64,000 bases of DNA from Massilia sp. 9096 (GTDB lineage Bacteria > Pseudomonadota > Gammaproteobacteria > Burkholderiales > Burkholderiaceae_D). Shown here piece after piece: positions 34,186-43,897 of the stretch. The DNA lies in contig NZ_JQNN01000001.1 in NCBI RefSeq assembly GCF_000745265.1, positions 1,116,001 to 1,180,000 on the forward strand, read 5' to 3'. Position 1 is the first letter of the stretch, and each line of letters begins with the position of its first letter. Under the pieces are notes generated by a model, which had not been told where the DNA came from, made no database searches, and saw only the letters and a program-made list of their open reading frames with translations. Position numbers and translations under genes: made by a program.

Positions 34186-35232
34186 TCAAGGGCGCTGCAG
34201 CAGGCGCCCCATCAGCACGTCGATGAAGCGAACCTGGTCCGACGCCAGGCACACCGCCGCGTTGGGCGTCCCGGGCCGCTCGCGCGTCAAGCCGTCGTCG
34301 CCGATGTCGATGTGCAGCGGCGTCGGCCGGCACACGCGTGGATCGATCAGCCAGGCCACCGGCACCACGTCGAACAGCGAAGGCATGTTGCTCGACCACG
34401 GCTGGTAGGCATCGATCCATTGGTGATACAGCAGCGCCAGCGTGTCGGTCACCGGCGAACCGTGGCCGAACAGCGCGTTGCGTTCCACTTCGTCGAGGCG
34501 GATCTGGGTCGCGTCGAGCGGCATCATGACGATCGGCACGCCGGCGCCGAACAGGGCGCGCGCGCCGGCCACGTCGGAGGCGATGTTGTATTCCTTGTCC
34601 GGCGGACGGTTCGGCACGTACTGCGACTTGCGGTAGCCGGCGCGCACCGAGCCGCCCATCATGACCACCTGCTTGAGCTGGCGGAACGCCGCCGGGTCGC
34701 GCGCGATGGCGGCCCCGACGTTGGTGAGCGGGCCGAGCGCGAGCAGGGTGACCTGGCCGGGCCGCAGCCTGGCCTGGCGCAGGATGAAGTCGACCGCCTG
34801 CGGCGGCGGCGAGGCGGGCGGCACGCCGCGCGCGGCATAGCGCGCCTGGGTGAAGGGCTGGGGGCTGGCGGTGGCGATGCCTTGCGCGACCGGGATCCCG
34901 GGATGGCCGGTGTCGCGCAGCAGCCGTTCCAGTAGGCGCACGCGCAGGGCGGTGTCGCCCCAGGCGGTGGTGATGCCGACGATCTCGAATTCCGGGCTCT
35001 CGAGCAGCAGGCCGAGCGCGAAGGCGTCGTCGATGTCGTCGCCGATGTCCATGTCGACGATGACGGGCGTGCGGCCGGCGGGCATCGTCTGCGCCCGGGC
35101 CGGCGGCGCGGCCAGGCAAGCCAGCAGCAGCGCCAGCAGCGCTGCCAGCGGCGCCGCGAACTTCGCCGCCGGCGTCGCGGCCGGTTGAATCGTGCGGGAC
35201 GGCGCGCGCGCCGGGAAAGGGAAGGCGGTCAT
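34186..35232 (-). CDS. secreted nucleoside hydrolase (inosine-uridine preferring type)
   Basis: The 348-residue product has a signal peptide or membrane anchor (PLAALLALLLACLAAPPARA, about residues 29-48) and the nucleoside hydrolase signature PVIVDMDIGDDIDDAFALGLLL, supplying the calcium-binding aspartates. Later blocks LALGPLTNVGAAIARDP, VMMGGS and LHIDIGDDGLTR are typical; it would release free bases from ribonucleosides in the periplasm. The start at 35232 is chosen because it gives a signal peptide; an earlier ATG (35259) cannot be excluded. It lies downstream of mrcA after a terminator. Confidence 0.88.
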   Translation of the reverse strand: MTAFPFPARAPSRTIQPAATPAAKFAAPLAALLALLLACLAAPPARAQTMPAGRTPVIVDMDIGDDIDDAFALGLLLESPEFEIVGITTAWGDTALRVRLLERLLRDTGHPGIPVAQGIATASPQPFTQARYAARGVPPASPPPQAVDFILRQARLRPGQVTLLALGPLTNVGAAIARDPAAFRQLKQVVMMGGSVRAGYRKSQYVPNRPPDKEYNIASDVAGARALFGAGVPIVMMPLDATQIRLDEVERNALFGHGSPVTDTLALLYHQWIDAYQPWSSNMPSLFDVVPVAWLIDPRVCRPTPLHIDIGDDGLTRERPGTPNAAVCLASDQVRFIDVLMGRLLQRP

Positions 35233-35356
35233 GGTGGACGGGGGGCAAAAGGCCGCCATCTTACCGCATCGCCGGATCTGCATCTCAGCAAGGCCGGGCG
35301 GGTCGCGCGCGTTCGCGCCGGCGGGATTGCGCAGCGGGACAAGTCGGCGTGAAATG

Positions 35357-35398
35357 AAAAAGGGCGCGCAACGGACCAGGTGGCCCGATGTGCGCCCT
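35357..35398 (-). terminator. terminator of mrcA
   Basis: Arms AGGGCGCGCA (35361-35370) and TGTGCGCCCT (35389-35398), with one G-U pair, enclose an 18-base loop. On the minus strand it is followed by a short U-run (35357-35361). It lies 19 bases beyond the mrcA stop. Confidence 0.65.
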
Positions 35399-35416
35399 CG
35401 TGTGCCCGCTCTCCGG

Positions 35417-37828
35417 TCAGAACAGGCTGTTGGCCGGCGCCTGCTGCGAACCCGCCGGCGGCTGGGCCGGCGCACCCGGCTGGGCCGCACCCGGGTCCAC
35501 GCTGCCGTCCGGCGCCACCGCCGGCTGCTGCTGGTCGAGGTCGATACCGCTGAAGGCCGTCGATCCGGCGTATTCGGCGTAGACCCAGTCATCGTTCTCG
35601 CGCACCAGGCCTTCCGGCTGCACCGGCTCCTCGCCGACCGGGCGCTTGGCCAGCGCCACCCGCATGTAGTCGATCCAGATCGGCAGCGCCAGCGTGGCGC
35701 CGAATTCCTTGCCGCCCAGCGAGCGCGGATCGTCGTAGCCCATCCAGGCCACCGCCACCACCTTGCCGCCGTAGCCGGAGAACCAGCCGTCCATGGCGTC
35801 GCTGGTGGTGCCGGTCTTGCCGGCGATGTCGTTGCGGCCGAGCGCCTTGGTGGCGGCGGCGCCGGTGCCGTAGCGGGTCACGTCGCGCAGCATGCTGTCC
35901 ATGACGAACACGTTGCGCGCGTCCAGCACGCGCTGTTCCTCGGTGTGGCCGGCCGGCACGGTGGCCTGGCGGATCACCTTGCCGTCGGCATCCTCGATCC
36001 TGCTGATCAGGTAGGGCTGGACGCGGTAGCCGCCGTTGGCGAACACCGCATACGCGTCGGCCATCTGCAGCGCGGTCACCTGGCCGGTACCCAGCGCCAG
36101 CGTGAAGTTCTTCGGCTGGCGATCCAGGTCGAAGCCGAAGCGGCCCAGGTACTCGTGCGCGAACGGCACCGACACCGCGCGCAGCAGGCGCACCGAGGCC
36201 ACGTTCTTCGACTGCGCCAGCGCCTGGCGCATGGTGATCGGGCCGTCCCATTTGCCGTCGTCGTTCTGCGGCGCCCAGGTGGCGCCGGCGTTCTCGCCCG
36301 CCATCTCGAGCGGCGCGTCGAGGATGCGCGTGGCCGGCGAATACCCCTTGTCCAGCGAGGCCGAGTAGATGAACGGCTTGATGCCCGAACCCGGCTGGCG
36401 CCAGGCTTGCGTGACGTGGTTGAACTTCTGCAGGTTGAAGTCGAAGCCGCCGACCAGCGCGTGATAGGCCCCGGTGTCGGCGTCGAGCGCGACGAAGGCC
36501 GCCGCCACCTGCGGCACCTGGGTGATGGCCCAGCCCTTGGCGTCGTTCTTGCCCTCGTGCGCGACCCGCACGATCGCGCCCGGCGTGATGCGTACCGTGT
36601 CCTTGGCGTTGGGCGAGAGCGCGCCGGCGGCGAACTTCAGGCCGGCCCCGGTGACGTCGACGGTATCGCCGTCGATGGTCTCGACGCGCACCGCCTTGGG
36701 CGAGCTCGACAGCACCACGGCCGGGATCAGGCCGTCGCTGGACGGGCGCTTGCCGAGCGCTTCCGAGATCGCGTCCTCGCGCTCCTGGGCGTCCGAGGGC
36801 AGCTCGATGCGGCCTTCCGGACCACGGTAGCCGTGGCGCTGGTCGTAGGCGATCACGTTGCGGCGCACCGAGGCGTAGGCGGCGTCCTGCTCGGGCTTCA
36901 GGATCGTGGTGTAGACCTTGATGCCCTTGGTATAGGCGTCGTCCTTGTATTCGTTGTAGACGGCCAGGCGCGCCAGTTCGGCCACGTACTCGGCGTGGGT
37001 GTCGAACGCCTGGCCGCGCTGGTTGACGTGCAGCGGTTCCACCAGGGCTGCCTGGTACTGGTCTTCGGTAATGAAGTTCAGCGCGCGCATGCGCCCGAGC
37101 ACCGCGTGCTGGCGCTCGCGCGCGCGCTGCGGGTTGCTCACCGGGTTGTGGCGCGACGGGTTCTGCGGCAAGCCGGCCAGCATCGCCATCTCGGCCACGG
37201 TCAGGTGATCCAGGTCCTTGTTGAAGTAGGTGCGCGCGGCGCTGGCGAAGCCGTAGGCGCGCTGGCCCAGGTAGATCTGGTTCATGTACAGCTCGAGGAT
37301 CTGGTCCTTGGTCAGGGCGCCCTCGATCTTGTAGGCCAGAGCGATCTCGTTGAGCTTGCGGTCCAGGTGCTTGGCGCGCGACAGGAAGAAGTTGCGCGCC
37401 ACCTGCATCGTGATGGTCGACGCGCCGCCGGCGCCGAAGCCGTGGCGCAGGTTCGACGCCACCGCGCCCAGGCCGCGCTGGAAGTCGATCGCGCCGTGCT
37501 GGTAGAAGCGCGCGTCCTCGATCGCCAGCAGCGACTTTTTCATCAGGTCGGGGATCTTGTCGATCGGGACGAAGTCGCGATGTTCTTCGCCGAACTCGCC
37601 GATCAGGACGTTGTCGGCGGTGTACACGCGCAGCGGAATCTTGGGACGGTAGTCGGTCACGGCGTCGAGCGCCGGTACGCTGGGCAGTACGCGCAGCACC
37701 ACGTAGCCGACGACGGCGGCGACCAGCAGCAGGATCGCGGCCAGGGCGAGGAAAATGAAGCCGCGCAGGCGGCTGGGGCGGCGTTGCGCCGGCTTGCTTT
37801 GATTTGCCAAAACTGAACTCTCCGACAT
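35417..37828 (-). CDS. mrcA: penicillin-binding protein 1A (bifunctional murein synthase)
   Basis: PBP1A polymerises and crosslinks peptidoglycan. The 803-residue product has an N-terminal membrane anchor (residues 22-45), a GT51 glycosyltransferase domain (catalytic E104 in LLAIEDARFYQH; GGASTITMQVARNFFLSR), an OB-like insert, and a transpeptidase domain with SGIKPFIYS (SxxK serine near residue 478), SKN and KTGTTSDAMDGWFSGY (near 671). The C-terminal tail is Pro/Ala/Gln-rich. In many betaproteobacteria this gene is divergent from pilM; here an OPT transporter is its neighbour. Confidence 0.96.
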   Translation of the reverse strand: MSESSVLANQSKPAQRRPSRLRGFIFLALAAILLLVAAVVGYVVLRVLPSVPALDAVTDYRPKIPLRVYTADNVLIGEFGEEHRDFVPIDKIPDLMKKSLLAIEDARFYQHGAIDFQRGLGAVASNLRHGFGAGGASTITMQVARNFFLSRAKHLDRKLNEIALAYKIEGALTKDQILELYMNQIYLGQRAYGFASAARTYFNKDLDHLTVAEMAMLAGLPQNPSRHNPVSNPQRARERQHAVLGRMRALNFITEDQYQAALVEPLHVNQRGQAFDTHAEYVAELARLAVYNEYKDDAYTKGIKVYTTILKPEQDAAYASVRRNVIAYDQRHGYRGPEGRIELPSDAQEREDAISEALGKRPSSDGLIPAVVLSSSPKAVRVETIDGDTVDVTGAGLKFAAGALSPNAKDTVRITPGAIVRVAHEGKNDAKGWAITQVPQVAAAFVALDADTGAYHALVGGFDFNLQKFNHVTQAWRQPGSGIKPFIYSASLDKGYSPATRILDAPLEMAGENAGATWAPQNDDGKWDGPITMRQALAQSKNVASVRLLRAVSVPFAHEYLGRFGFDLDRQPKNFTLALGTGQVTALQMADAYAVFANGGYRVQPYLISRIEDADGKVIRQATVPAGHTEEQRVLDARNVFVMDSMLRDVTRYGTGAAATKALGRNDIAGKTGTTSDAMDGWFSGYGGKVVAVAWMGYDDPRSLGGKEFGATLALPIWIDYMRVALAKRPVGEEPVQPEGLVRENDDWVYAEYAGSTAFSGIDLDQQQPAVAPDGSVDPGAAQPGAPAQPPAGSQQAPANSLF

Positions 37829-37853
37829 GACCGTAAGGACGGTCTAGGAGGAA

Positions 37854-37859
37854 ATTATA
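37854..37859 (-). promoter_or_regulatory. candidate -10 element of mrcA
   Basis: A perfect TATAAT on the minus strand lies 26 bases upstream of the mrcA start, giving a leader of about 20 bases. No convincing -35 hexamer is present and no clear ribosome-binding site precedes the start codon. Confidence 0.4.
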
Positions 37860-37896
37860 ATCCGCTTTGCTTCCCGTACAGCATGTGCGATAGTTC

Positions 37897-37919
37897 GCCC
37901 TTAAGTCGGCTTTAAGGGC
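37897..37919. promoter_or_regulatory. inverted repeat in the mrcA/OPT divergent spacer
   Basis: GCCCTTAA (37897-37904) and TTAAGGGC (37912-37919) form a perfect 8-bp inverted repeat around seven bases, in the 153-base spacer between divergent genes and upstream of the candidate mrcA -10. It may be an operator; nothing names the regulator. Confidence 0.35.
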
Positions 37920-37981
37920 CCGCAACACGGCCCCGCACGTCCCGCCCCACGATACTGCCAACGTAATAACAGAACGTCACC

Positions 37982-40258
37982 ATGCCTTACGATCCCCATC
38001 CGCCCGCCGTCAAGCCCTACATTCCCGCGTCCGCACAGTTGCCCGAGATGACGCTGCGCGCCCTGGTCATGGGCACGATCCTGGGCATGGTGTTCGGCGC
38101 CTCGTCGCTGTACCTGGTGCTGAAGGTCGGCCTGACGGTCAGCGCCTCGATTCCGGTCGCCGTGATCGCGATCACGCTGTTCGGCCTGGCCAAGAAGGCG
38201 GGCGGGCGCGAATCGACGATCCTGGAAAACTCGATCACCCAGACCGCCGGTTCGGCCGGCGAGTCGCTCGCCTTCGGCCTGGGCGTGACCATGCCGGCCA
38301 TCATGATCCTCGGCTTCGACCTCGAGATCTCGCGCGTGATGCTGGTCGGGATACTGGGCGGCCTGCTCGGCATCCTGATGATGATCCCGATGCGCCGCAC
38401 GATGATCGTCGACCAGCACCGCGAACTGAAATACCCGGAAGGCACGGCCTGCGCCGAGGTGCTGAAAGCCGCCGCCACCGAAACCTCGCGCGAGGCGGCC
38501 GGCGAAGTGCGCGCCGAAGGCTCGGACGAAGCCGCCGAGGCGCGCCGGCGCGCCTTCATCATCTTCGGCGGGTTCGGCCTCGGTCTGCTGTACAAGGTGC
38601 TCGAGATTTCGCTGAAACTCTGGAAGGACACCGTCAACTTCGTGTTCGGCGCGCCCTTGAAGGCCGGTTCGGCCGGCGCCGAGATCTCGCCCGAGCTGCT
38701 TGGCGTGGGCTACATCATCGGCCCGCGCATCGCGATGACGATGGCGGCCGGCGGCGTGCTGTCCTATCTGCTGCTTATCCCGATGATCAAGTTCTTCGGC
38801 GAGCTGCTCACGGTGCCGCTGGCCCCGGGCACGATGCTCATCAAGGACATGGGGCCGGACGACATCCGCAGCGCCTACGTGCTGTACATCGGCGCCGGCG
38901 CGGTCGCGGCCGGCGGCCTGGTCAGCCTGGCGCGTTCGCTGCCGACCATCTGGAATGGCCTGAAGGGCGGCCTGGCCGGCTTCAAGAAGGGCAGCGCTGG
39001 CGACAGCAACCTGCGCACCGACCAGGACATCCCGCTCAAGTGGGTCGTGATCGGCTGCCTGGGCATCATCGCCGTGATCACCTTTGCCGCGCCGCTGCAC
39101 ATGAACCTGCTCGGGGCGCTGCTGATCCTGGTGTTCGGCTTCCTGTTCGCGACCGTGTCCTCGCGCCTGACCGGTGAAGTCGGCTCGTCGTCCAACCCGA
39201 TCTCGGGCATGGCGGTGGCCACGCTGCTGTTCACCTGCCTGATCTTCCTGCTGATGGGCTGGACCGGCGGGCGCTACTACGTGACCGCGCTGTCGGTCGG
39301 CGCCATCGTCTGCATCGCCGCCAGCAATGCCGGCACCACCTCGCAAGACCTGAAAACCGGCTACCTGGTCGGCTCGACACCGAAATTGCAGCAATACGCG
39401 ATCCTGGCCGGCGCGCTGGCCTCGGCGCTGGTGCTGGGTCCGATCCTGCTGAAACTGAACGATGCCGGCACGGTCTACATGCCGGCGGCGAAGGTGTCGC
39501 CGCAGCTGGCCGCGGTGCATGTCGATGCCGCCAGGCTGACCGATACGGCGCAGCTGCAGGGCCCGCAGGCCGCGTCGGACAAAGCGAGCTACAAGGTCTG
39601 GCAAAAGACGGACACCGTCAACGGCCCGGCCGGCAAATACCTGGTGCGTGCCGACGGTTCGCTGGCCTACCTGGTCGATCCGGGCATCAACGGCCAGTAC
39701 CACACCCGTCCGGACGGCAGCGAAGTCAAGAAGTACGATGCACCCAAGGCCGTGCTGATGTCGTACATCATCAAGGGCATCCTCGACCAGCAGCTGCCGT
39801 GGACGCTGGTGCTGTTCGGCGTGATGATCGCGTTGGTGCTGGAGATGGCCGGCATCCAGTCGCTGGCGTTCTCGGTCGGCGTCTACCTGCCGCTGGTGTC
39901 GACGCTGCCGATCGCGATCGGCGGCTTGATCCGCTGGATGGTCGACCGCCGCAACAGCAAGCTGCCGCAGTACGCCAGCCTGGACGAGGAAGAAATGCAG
40001 GCCGCGGGCGACCGCAGCTCGGGCACGCTGCTGGCCTCGGGCTATATCGCCGGCGGCGCGCTGGCCGGCATCATCATCGCCATCACGGCCGGGGTGCTGA
40101 CCGATTTCGACAACGCGATGAACAAGTGGGCAGTGGCGTTCAACCCGTTCTTCAACGATGCGCGGGGCGATTTGCTATCGGTGATTCCGTATGCGGCGAT
40201 CTGCGTGCTGCTGTATTGGGTCGGGCGCGAGAAGGCCGGCAAACCAGCCGTGAAATAA
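37982..40258 (+). CDS. OPT family oligopeptide transporter
   Basis: The 758-residue integral membrane protein has about 15-16 hydrophobic segments and OPT hallmarks: PEMTLRALVMGTILGMVFGASSLYLVLKVGLTVSASIPVAV near the N-terminus, ENSITQTAGSAGESLAFG, and LKYPEGTACAEVLKA. OPT proteins import small peptides or metal-chelate conjugates using the proton gradient. The substrate is not determinable. The gene is monocistronic and faces a small remnant gene, then a POT-family transporter on the opposite strand. Confidence 0.93.
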   Translation: MPYDPHPPAVKPYIPASAQLPEMTLRALVMGTILGMVFGASSLYLVLKVGLTVSASIPVAVIAITLFGLAKKAGGRESTILENSITQTAGSAGESLAFGLGVTMPAIMILGFDLEISRVMLVGILGGLLGILMMIPMRRTMIVDQHRELKYPEGTACAEVLKAAATETSREAAGEVRAEGSDEAAEARRRAFIIFGGFGLGLLYKVLEISLKLWKDTVNFVFGAPLKAGSAGAEISPELLGVGYIIGPRIAMTMAAGGVLSYLLLIPMIKFFGELLTVPLAPGTMLIKDMGPDDIRSAYVLYIGAGAVAAGGLVSLARSLPTIWNGLKGGLAGFKKGSAGDSNLRTDQDIPLKWVVIGCLGIIAVITFAAPLHMNLLGALLILVFGFLFATVSSRLTGEVGSSSNPISGMAVATLLFTCLIFLLMGWTGGRYYVTALSVGAIVCIAASNAGTTSQDLKTGYLVGSTPKLQQYAILAGALASALVLGPILLKLNDAGTVYMPAAKVSPQLAAVHVDAARLTDTAQLQGPQAASDKASYKVWQKTDTVNGPAGKYLVRADGSLAYLVDPGINGQYHTRPDGSEVKKYDAPKAVLMSYIIKGILDQQLPWTLVLFGVMIALVLEMAGIQSLAFSVGVYLPLVSTLPIAIGGLIRWMVDRRNSKLPQYASLDEEEMQAAGDRSSGTLLASGYIAGGALAGIIIAITAGVLTDFDNAMNKWAVAFNPFFNDARGDLLSVIPYAAICVLLYWVGREKAGKPAVK

Positions 40259-40301
40259 GCCGGGCGCCGAGCGCGGCGCGCCGTCATCGTCACTTCAATC
40301 G

Positions 40302-40607
40302 TCACATCAGCACGGCCTCGGCATCGACGATGTCGACGCCCTGCAGCTGGCCGAGCCAGGCGTCCAGGCATGGCTTGTGCGTCGCGCCGATGATCGACAG
40401 CACGCGCGCGCCCGGGCGCTCGCGGAAGGTCTCGCGGATGTTGGCGACGATGCGCAGGTTGCGCGTTTCCCAGCCAGCGACCCACATCTGCGAATAGTGC
40501 TGCGGCGACGTGCCGCGCATGGCCGAGCGCACGTTGCCGTCGGCGCGCACGGCGAGCCGGGCCGGGTCGTTCAGCGCGCGGTACAGCGGCAGCAGGTCGG
40601 CGCCATC
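40302..40607 (-). pseudogene. C-terminal remnant of a DUF5694-like protein
   Basis: A frame ending at 40302 encodes about 101 residues with a conserved-looking block: QHYSQMWVAGWETRNLRIVANI, RPGARVLSIIGATHK and a hydrophilic end. This pattern resembles the C-terminus of DUF5694 proteins (function unknown). No start codon or N-terminal domain precedes it; upstream sequence (40608-40725) is short, carries no homologous-looking residues, and reaches tandem hairpins next to the POT gene. It is therefore judged a 5'-truncated remnant. The family assignment is from memory of the motif only. Confidence 0.5.
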
Positions 40608-40725
40608 CCGGCAGGGCACGAACAATCGGATATGCACGTGTGGCGCATCGTGCACTCGCGCGCGCGCACGAGCGAAAACGAAAACGGCGACCCGCAGGCC
40701 GCCGTCCATCGTACGAATTGGGGGC

Positions 40726-40767
40726 GATCGATGCCCCCAGCATCGGTGATCGATGCCCCCAGCATCG
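40726..40767. repeat. two tandem 20-bp repeats, each a small hairpin
   Basis: GATCGATGCCCCCAGCATCG occurs at 40726-40745 and 40748-40767 (period 22). Each copy folds as a CGATGC/GCATCG stem with a CCCCA loop. They start one base beyond the POT transporter stop codon and have no T-run, so they may stabilise that mRNA's 3' end and not terminate it. Confidence 0.6.
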
Positions 40768-40768
40768 A

Positions 40769-42271
40769 TCACTTCACGCCATGCATCAGCTTCTGGATCA
40801 GCGGCGCGATCAGGAACAGCAGGAGGCCCGAGCCGATCAGCGCCCAGAAACCGAAGGTGTAGCCGGACAGTGCCGATTCCACGGTCATGCCTTTTTCGCC
40901 GGAGACGATGCTGGCGAAGATGCCCGACAGGTTGTTGCCGATGCCGGTCGACAGGAACCAGCCGCCCATGCCCAGGCCGACCAGGCGGGTCGGAGCCAGC
41001 TTGGTGACCATCGACAGGCCGATCGGCGACAGGCACAGTTCGCCGATCGACTGGATCACGTAGACCATGAACAGGGTCCAGAACGGGATCTTGCTGTCCG
41101 GGCCGACCAGGAACTTCAGCGCATACCACAGCAGCACGAAGGCAAGGCCGTTGAAGATCAGGCCGAGGCCGAACTTGCGCGGGATCGACGGATTGGCGCT
41201 GCCCATCCAGACCCACACCGCGGCCACCAGCGGCGCGCACACGATGATGGCGAGGGTATTCACCGACTGGAACCAGCCGGTCGGGAAGATCCAGCCGCCG
41301 AAGTCGCGGCGCACGATGTTCTCGGCCAGGAAGGTGAACGAGCTGCCGGCCTGTTCGAAGAAGCACCAGAACATCACGTTGAAGAAGAAGATGATCATCA
41401 TCGCGATGACCTTGTCGCGCGCCACTTTACCGTTGCGCACGCCTTCGACCACCAGCATCGCGGCCAGCGCCAGGAACAGCACGGTCAGGATGCCCTGCAG
41501 CTTTTCCGCGCCCATCTGGAGCAGGAAGTACACGCCCGGGATCACGACCAGCGCGCCGACGATCACGCCGATGATGCGCGCCGGGCTGGCCAGCGGTCCG
41601 GTGGCGGCGCCGATGCCCTTCAGGCCGCGGCGGCCGATCTGGAACCAGATCAGCGACAGGATCATGCCGATGCCGGCGGCGAAGAACACCGTCTTGTAGG
41701 CCGGCACCCCGGTCTGGGACGACAGGCGCTCGGCCAGGATGCCGGTCAGGATCGGCGCGATGAAGCCGCCGCCGTTGATGCCCATGTAGAAGATGGTGAA
41801 GCCGGAATCGCGACGCGTGTCGTGGATGCCGTACAGCTGGCCGACCATGGTCGAGATGTTCGGCTTGAACATGCCGTTGCCGACGATGATCGTGGCCAGA
41901 CCGAGCTTGAAGATGTCCGGGTTCGGCACCGTGATCGCGAACAGGCCGAGCACCATGAAGGCAGCGCCGACCAGGATCGAGCGCTGGTAACCGATGACCC
42001 GGTCGGCGATGTAGCCGCCGAACACGGCGCCGGCGTACACCAGTGCGAGGTAGGAACCGTAGGTCAGGTTGGCGTCGGCCTGGCCGGCGCCGCTGCCGCC
42101 GTAGAACTGCGCGACGATGTAGAGCACCAGGGCCCAGCGGATGCCGTAGAAAGCAAAGCGTTCCCAGAATTCCGTCATGAAGAGCATCCACAGCGGCGCT
42201 GGGTGGCCCATGATCTGGCGGAATTCCGGCGTCGCTTTCTGCTCGGCGGATGTAGTAGCTGCACCGCTCAT
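40769..42271 (-). CDS. POT-family proton-dependent di/tripeptide transporter
   Basis: The 500-residue membrane protein has about 14 hydrophobic segments and the POT signature EFWERFAFYGIRWALVLYI near residue 28 (ExxERF motif for proton coupling) plus FYMGINGGGFIAPILTG. Members such as DtpA/DtpB import di- and tripeptides with protons. Length equals E. coli DtpA (500). It is convergent with the OPT transporter, with a gene remnant and hairpin repeats between; ppnN lies divergently upstream. Confidence 0.93.
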   Translation of the reverse strand: MSGAATTSAEQKATPEFRQIMGHPAPLWMLFMTEFWERFAFYGIRWALVLYIVAQFYGGSGAGQADANLTYGSYLALVYAGAVFGGYIADRVIGYQRSILVGAAFMVLGLFAITVPNPDIFKLGLATIIVGNGMFKPNISTMVGQLYGIHDTRRDSGFTIFYMGINGGGFIAPILTGILAERLSSQTGVPAYKTVFFAAGIGMILSLIWFQIGRRGLKGIGAATGPLASPARIIGVIVGALVVIPGVYFLLQMGAEKLQGILTVLFLALAAMLVVEGVRNGKVARDKVIAMMIIFFFNVMFWCFFEQAGSSFTFLAENIVRRDFGGWIFPTGWFQSVNTLAIIVCAPLVAAVWVWMGSANPSIPRKFGLGLIFNGLAFVLLWYALKFLVGPDSKIPFWTLFMVYVIQSIGELCLSPIGLSMVTKLAPTRLVGLGMGGWFLSTGIGNNLSGIFASIVSGEKGMTVESALSGYTFGFWALIGSGLLLFLIAPLIQKLMHGVK

Positions 42272-42507
42272 GCGGTTCCTCCCGAAAATCGTTTTGTCTC
42301 GTTGATGTCGTGGTCAGACCGTATGGACGGACTGCCAATAGCGTCGCATTGTAGTGGAAATCCCCCACGGCAAGGCAAGTTTTTCCAGCTCTTCCATAAG
42401 AGTGCAAACGCCTGTCCGAACCGGGACGCAAACTCTCGTGAGTTGTCGTATATTGGTGCATTAGCCACACCCGCACCAAAAAGATTCAGACCAGAAGAAG
42501 AGAGGAA

Positions 42508-43884
42508 ATGCATATGAACTACGAAGTCGTCGATACGCTCATTTCGCCCGAAGGCCGCCTGGAAGTACTGTCCAAGGCCGAGGTGGCGAAGCTGCTCGAC
42601 ACCAGCCAGGGTGGTCTTTACCAGATATTCCGCAAATGCGCGCTCGCGGTCCTGAACTCCGGCAGTTCGATCGACGACGGCAAGGAGCTGCTGGAGCGCT
42701 ACAAGGATTTCGAGATCAGGATCATCCAGCGCGAGCGCGGGATCAAGCTCGATATCCGCGGCGCGCCGGCCCACGCTTTCGTCGACGGCAAGATGATCAA
42801 GGGTATCCACGAGCACCTGTTCTCGGTACTGCGCGACATCGTGTACGTGAACTTCGAGGTCACCGACAACCCGCGCTTCGACCTGCACAGCCCGGAAGGC
42901 ATCACCGACGCCGTCTTCCACATTCTGCGCAACGCCAACGTGATCCAGCCGCAGCGCAACCCGAACCTGGTGGTGTGCTGGGGCGGCCACTCGATCAACC
43001 GGGTCGAGTACAACTATTCCAAGCACGTCGGCTACCACCTCGGCCTGCGCGAACTGGACATCTGCACCGGCTGCGGCCCGGGCGCGATGAAAGGCCCGAT
43101 GAAGGGTGCGACCATCGGCCACGCCAAGCAGCGCCTGCAGGGCGGGCGCTATCTCGGCATCTCGGAGCCGGGCATCATCGCCGCGGAAAGCCCGAACCCG
43201 ATCGTCAACGACCTGGTCATCATGCCGGACATCGAGAAGCGCCTCGAAGCGTTCGTGCGCACCGGCCACGGCATCGTCGTGTTCCCGGGCGGCGCCGGCA
43301 CCGCCGAGGAAATCCTCTACATCCTGGGCATCCTGCTCCACCCGGAGAATGCCGACATGCCTTTCCCGCTGATCTTTACCGGCCCCTCGACCGCGGCCGA
43401 CTACTTCAGGCAGATCGACCAGTTCATCGGCCTGACGCTCGGCGAGGCGGCGCAGAAGCGCTACAAGATCATCGTCGACGATCCGGAAGCCGTGGCCAAG
43501 GAAATGCAGACCGGGATCCGCCAGGTGCGCGAATTCCGCAAGGCGCGCAGCGACGCATACTACTTCAACTGGGGCTTGAAGATCGATCCGGAATTCCAGA
43601 AGCCGTTCAAGCCGACCCACGAGAACATGCGCAGCCTGTCGCTGCACAAGGGCCAGGCAACCCACCTGCTGGCCGCCAACCTGCGCCGCGCGTTTTCCGG
43701 CGTGGTGGCCGGCAACGTCAAGGAAGAGGGCATCCGCGAGATCGAAAAGTACGGCAAGTTCGAGATCCACGGCGAGGACGAGATCATGGCGCCGATGGAC
43801 CACCTGCTGCAGTCCTTCGTCGAGCAGAGCCGCATGAAGCTGCCGGGCAAGGAGTACATTCCCTGCTATCGCGTGGTGCGCTGA
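42508..43884 (+). CDS. ppnN: pyrimidine/purine nucleotide 5'-monophosphate nucleosidase PpnN
   Basis: PpnN (YgdH) hydrolyses nucleoside monophosphates to base and ribose 5-phosphate and is stimulated by (p)ppGpp in E. coli. The 458-residue product has N- and C-terminal flanking domains around the LOG core, seen in CTGCGPGAMKGPMKGATIGHAK and the nucleotide-binding PGGAGTAEEILYILGILL (about residues 260-277). Length matches E. coli (454). The ATG at 42508 has GAGGAA upstream; a second ATG lies two codons in. A strong terminator follows. Confidence 0.94.
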   Translation: MHMNYEVVDTLISPEGRLEVLSKAEVAKLLDTSQGGLYQIFRKCALAVLNSGSSIDDGKELLERYKDFEIRIIQRERGIKLDIRGAPAHAFVDGKMIKGIHEHLFSVLRDIVYVNFEVTDNPRFDLHSPEGITDAVFHILRNANVIQPQRNPNLVVCWGGHSINRVEYNYSKHVGYHLGLRELDICTGCGPGAMKGPMKGATIGHAKQRLQGGRYLGISEPGIIAAESPNPIVNDLVIMPDIEKRLEAFVRTGHGIVVFPGGAGTAEEILYILGILLHPENADMPFPLIFTGPSTAADYFRQIDQFIGLTLGEAAQKRYKIIVDDPEAVAKEMQTGIRQVREFRKARSDAYYFNWGLKIDPEFQKPFKPTHENMRSLSLHKGQATHLLAANLRRAFSGVVAGNVKEEGIREIEKYGKFEIHGEDEIMAPMDHLLQSFVEQSRMKLPGKEYIPCYRVVR

Positions 43885-43897
43885 GCATGACGGCATG

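Noticed and set aside
35192..37816. An 874-residue open frame on the plus strand opposite mrcA
   Set aside because: Antisense shadow of mrcA caused by high GC; composition is unlike the neighbouring proteins and no motif is visible.
40726..40767. CRISPR array
   Set aside because: Only two copies with a 2-base gap and hairpin symmetry; no spacers of suitable length and no cas genes.
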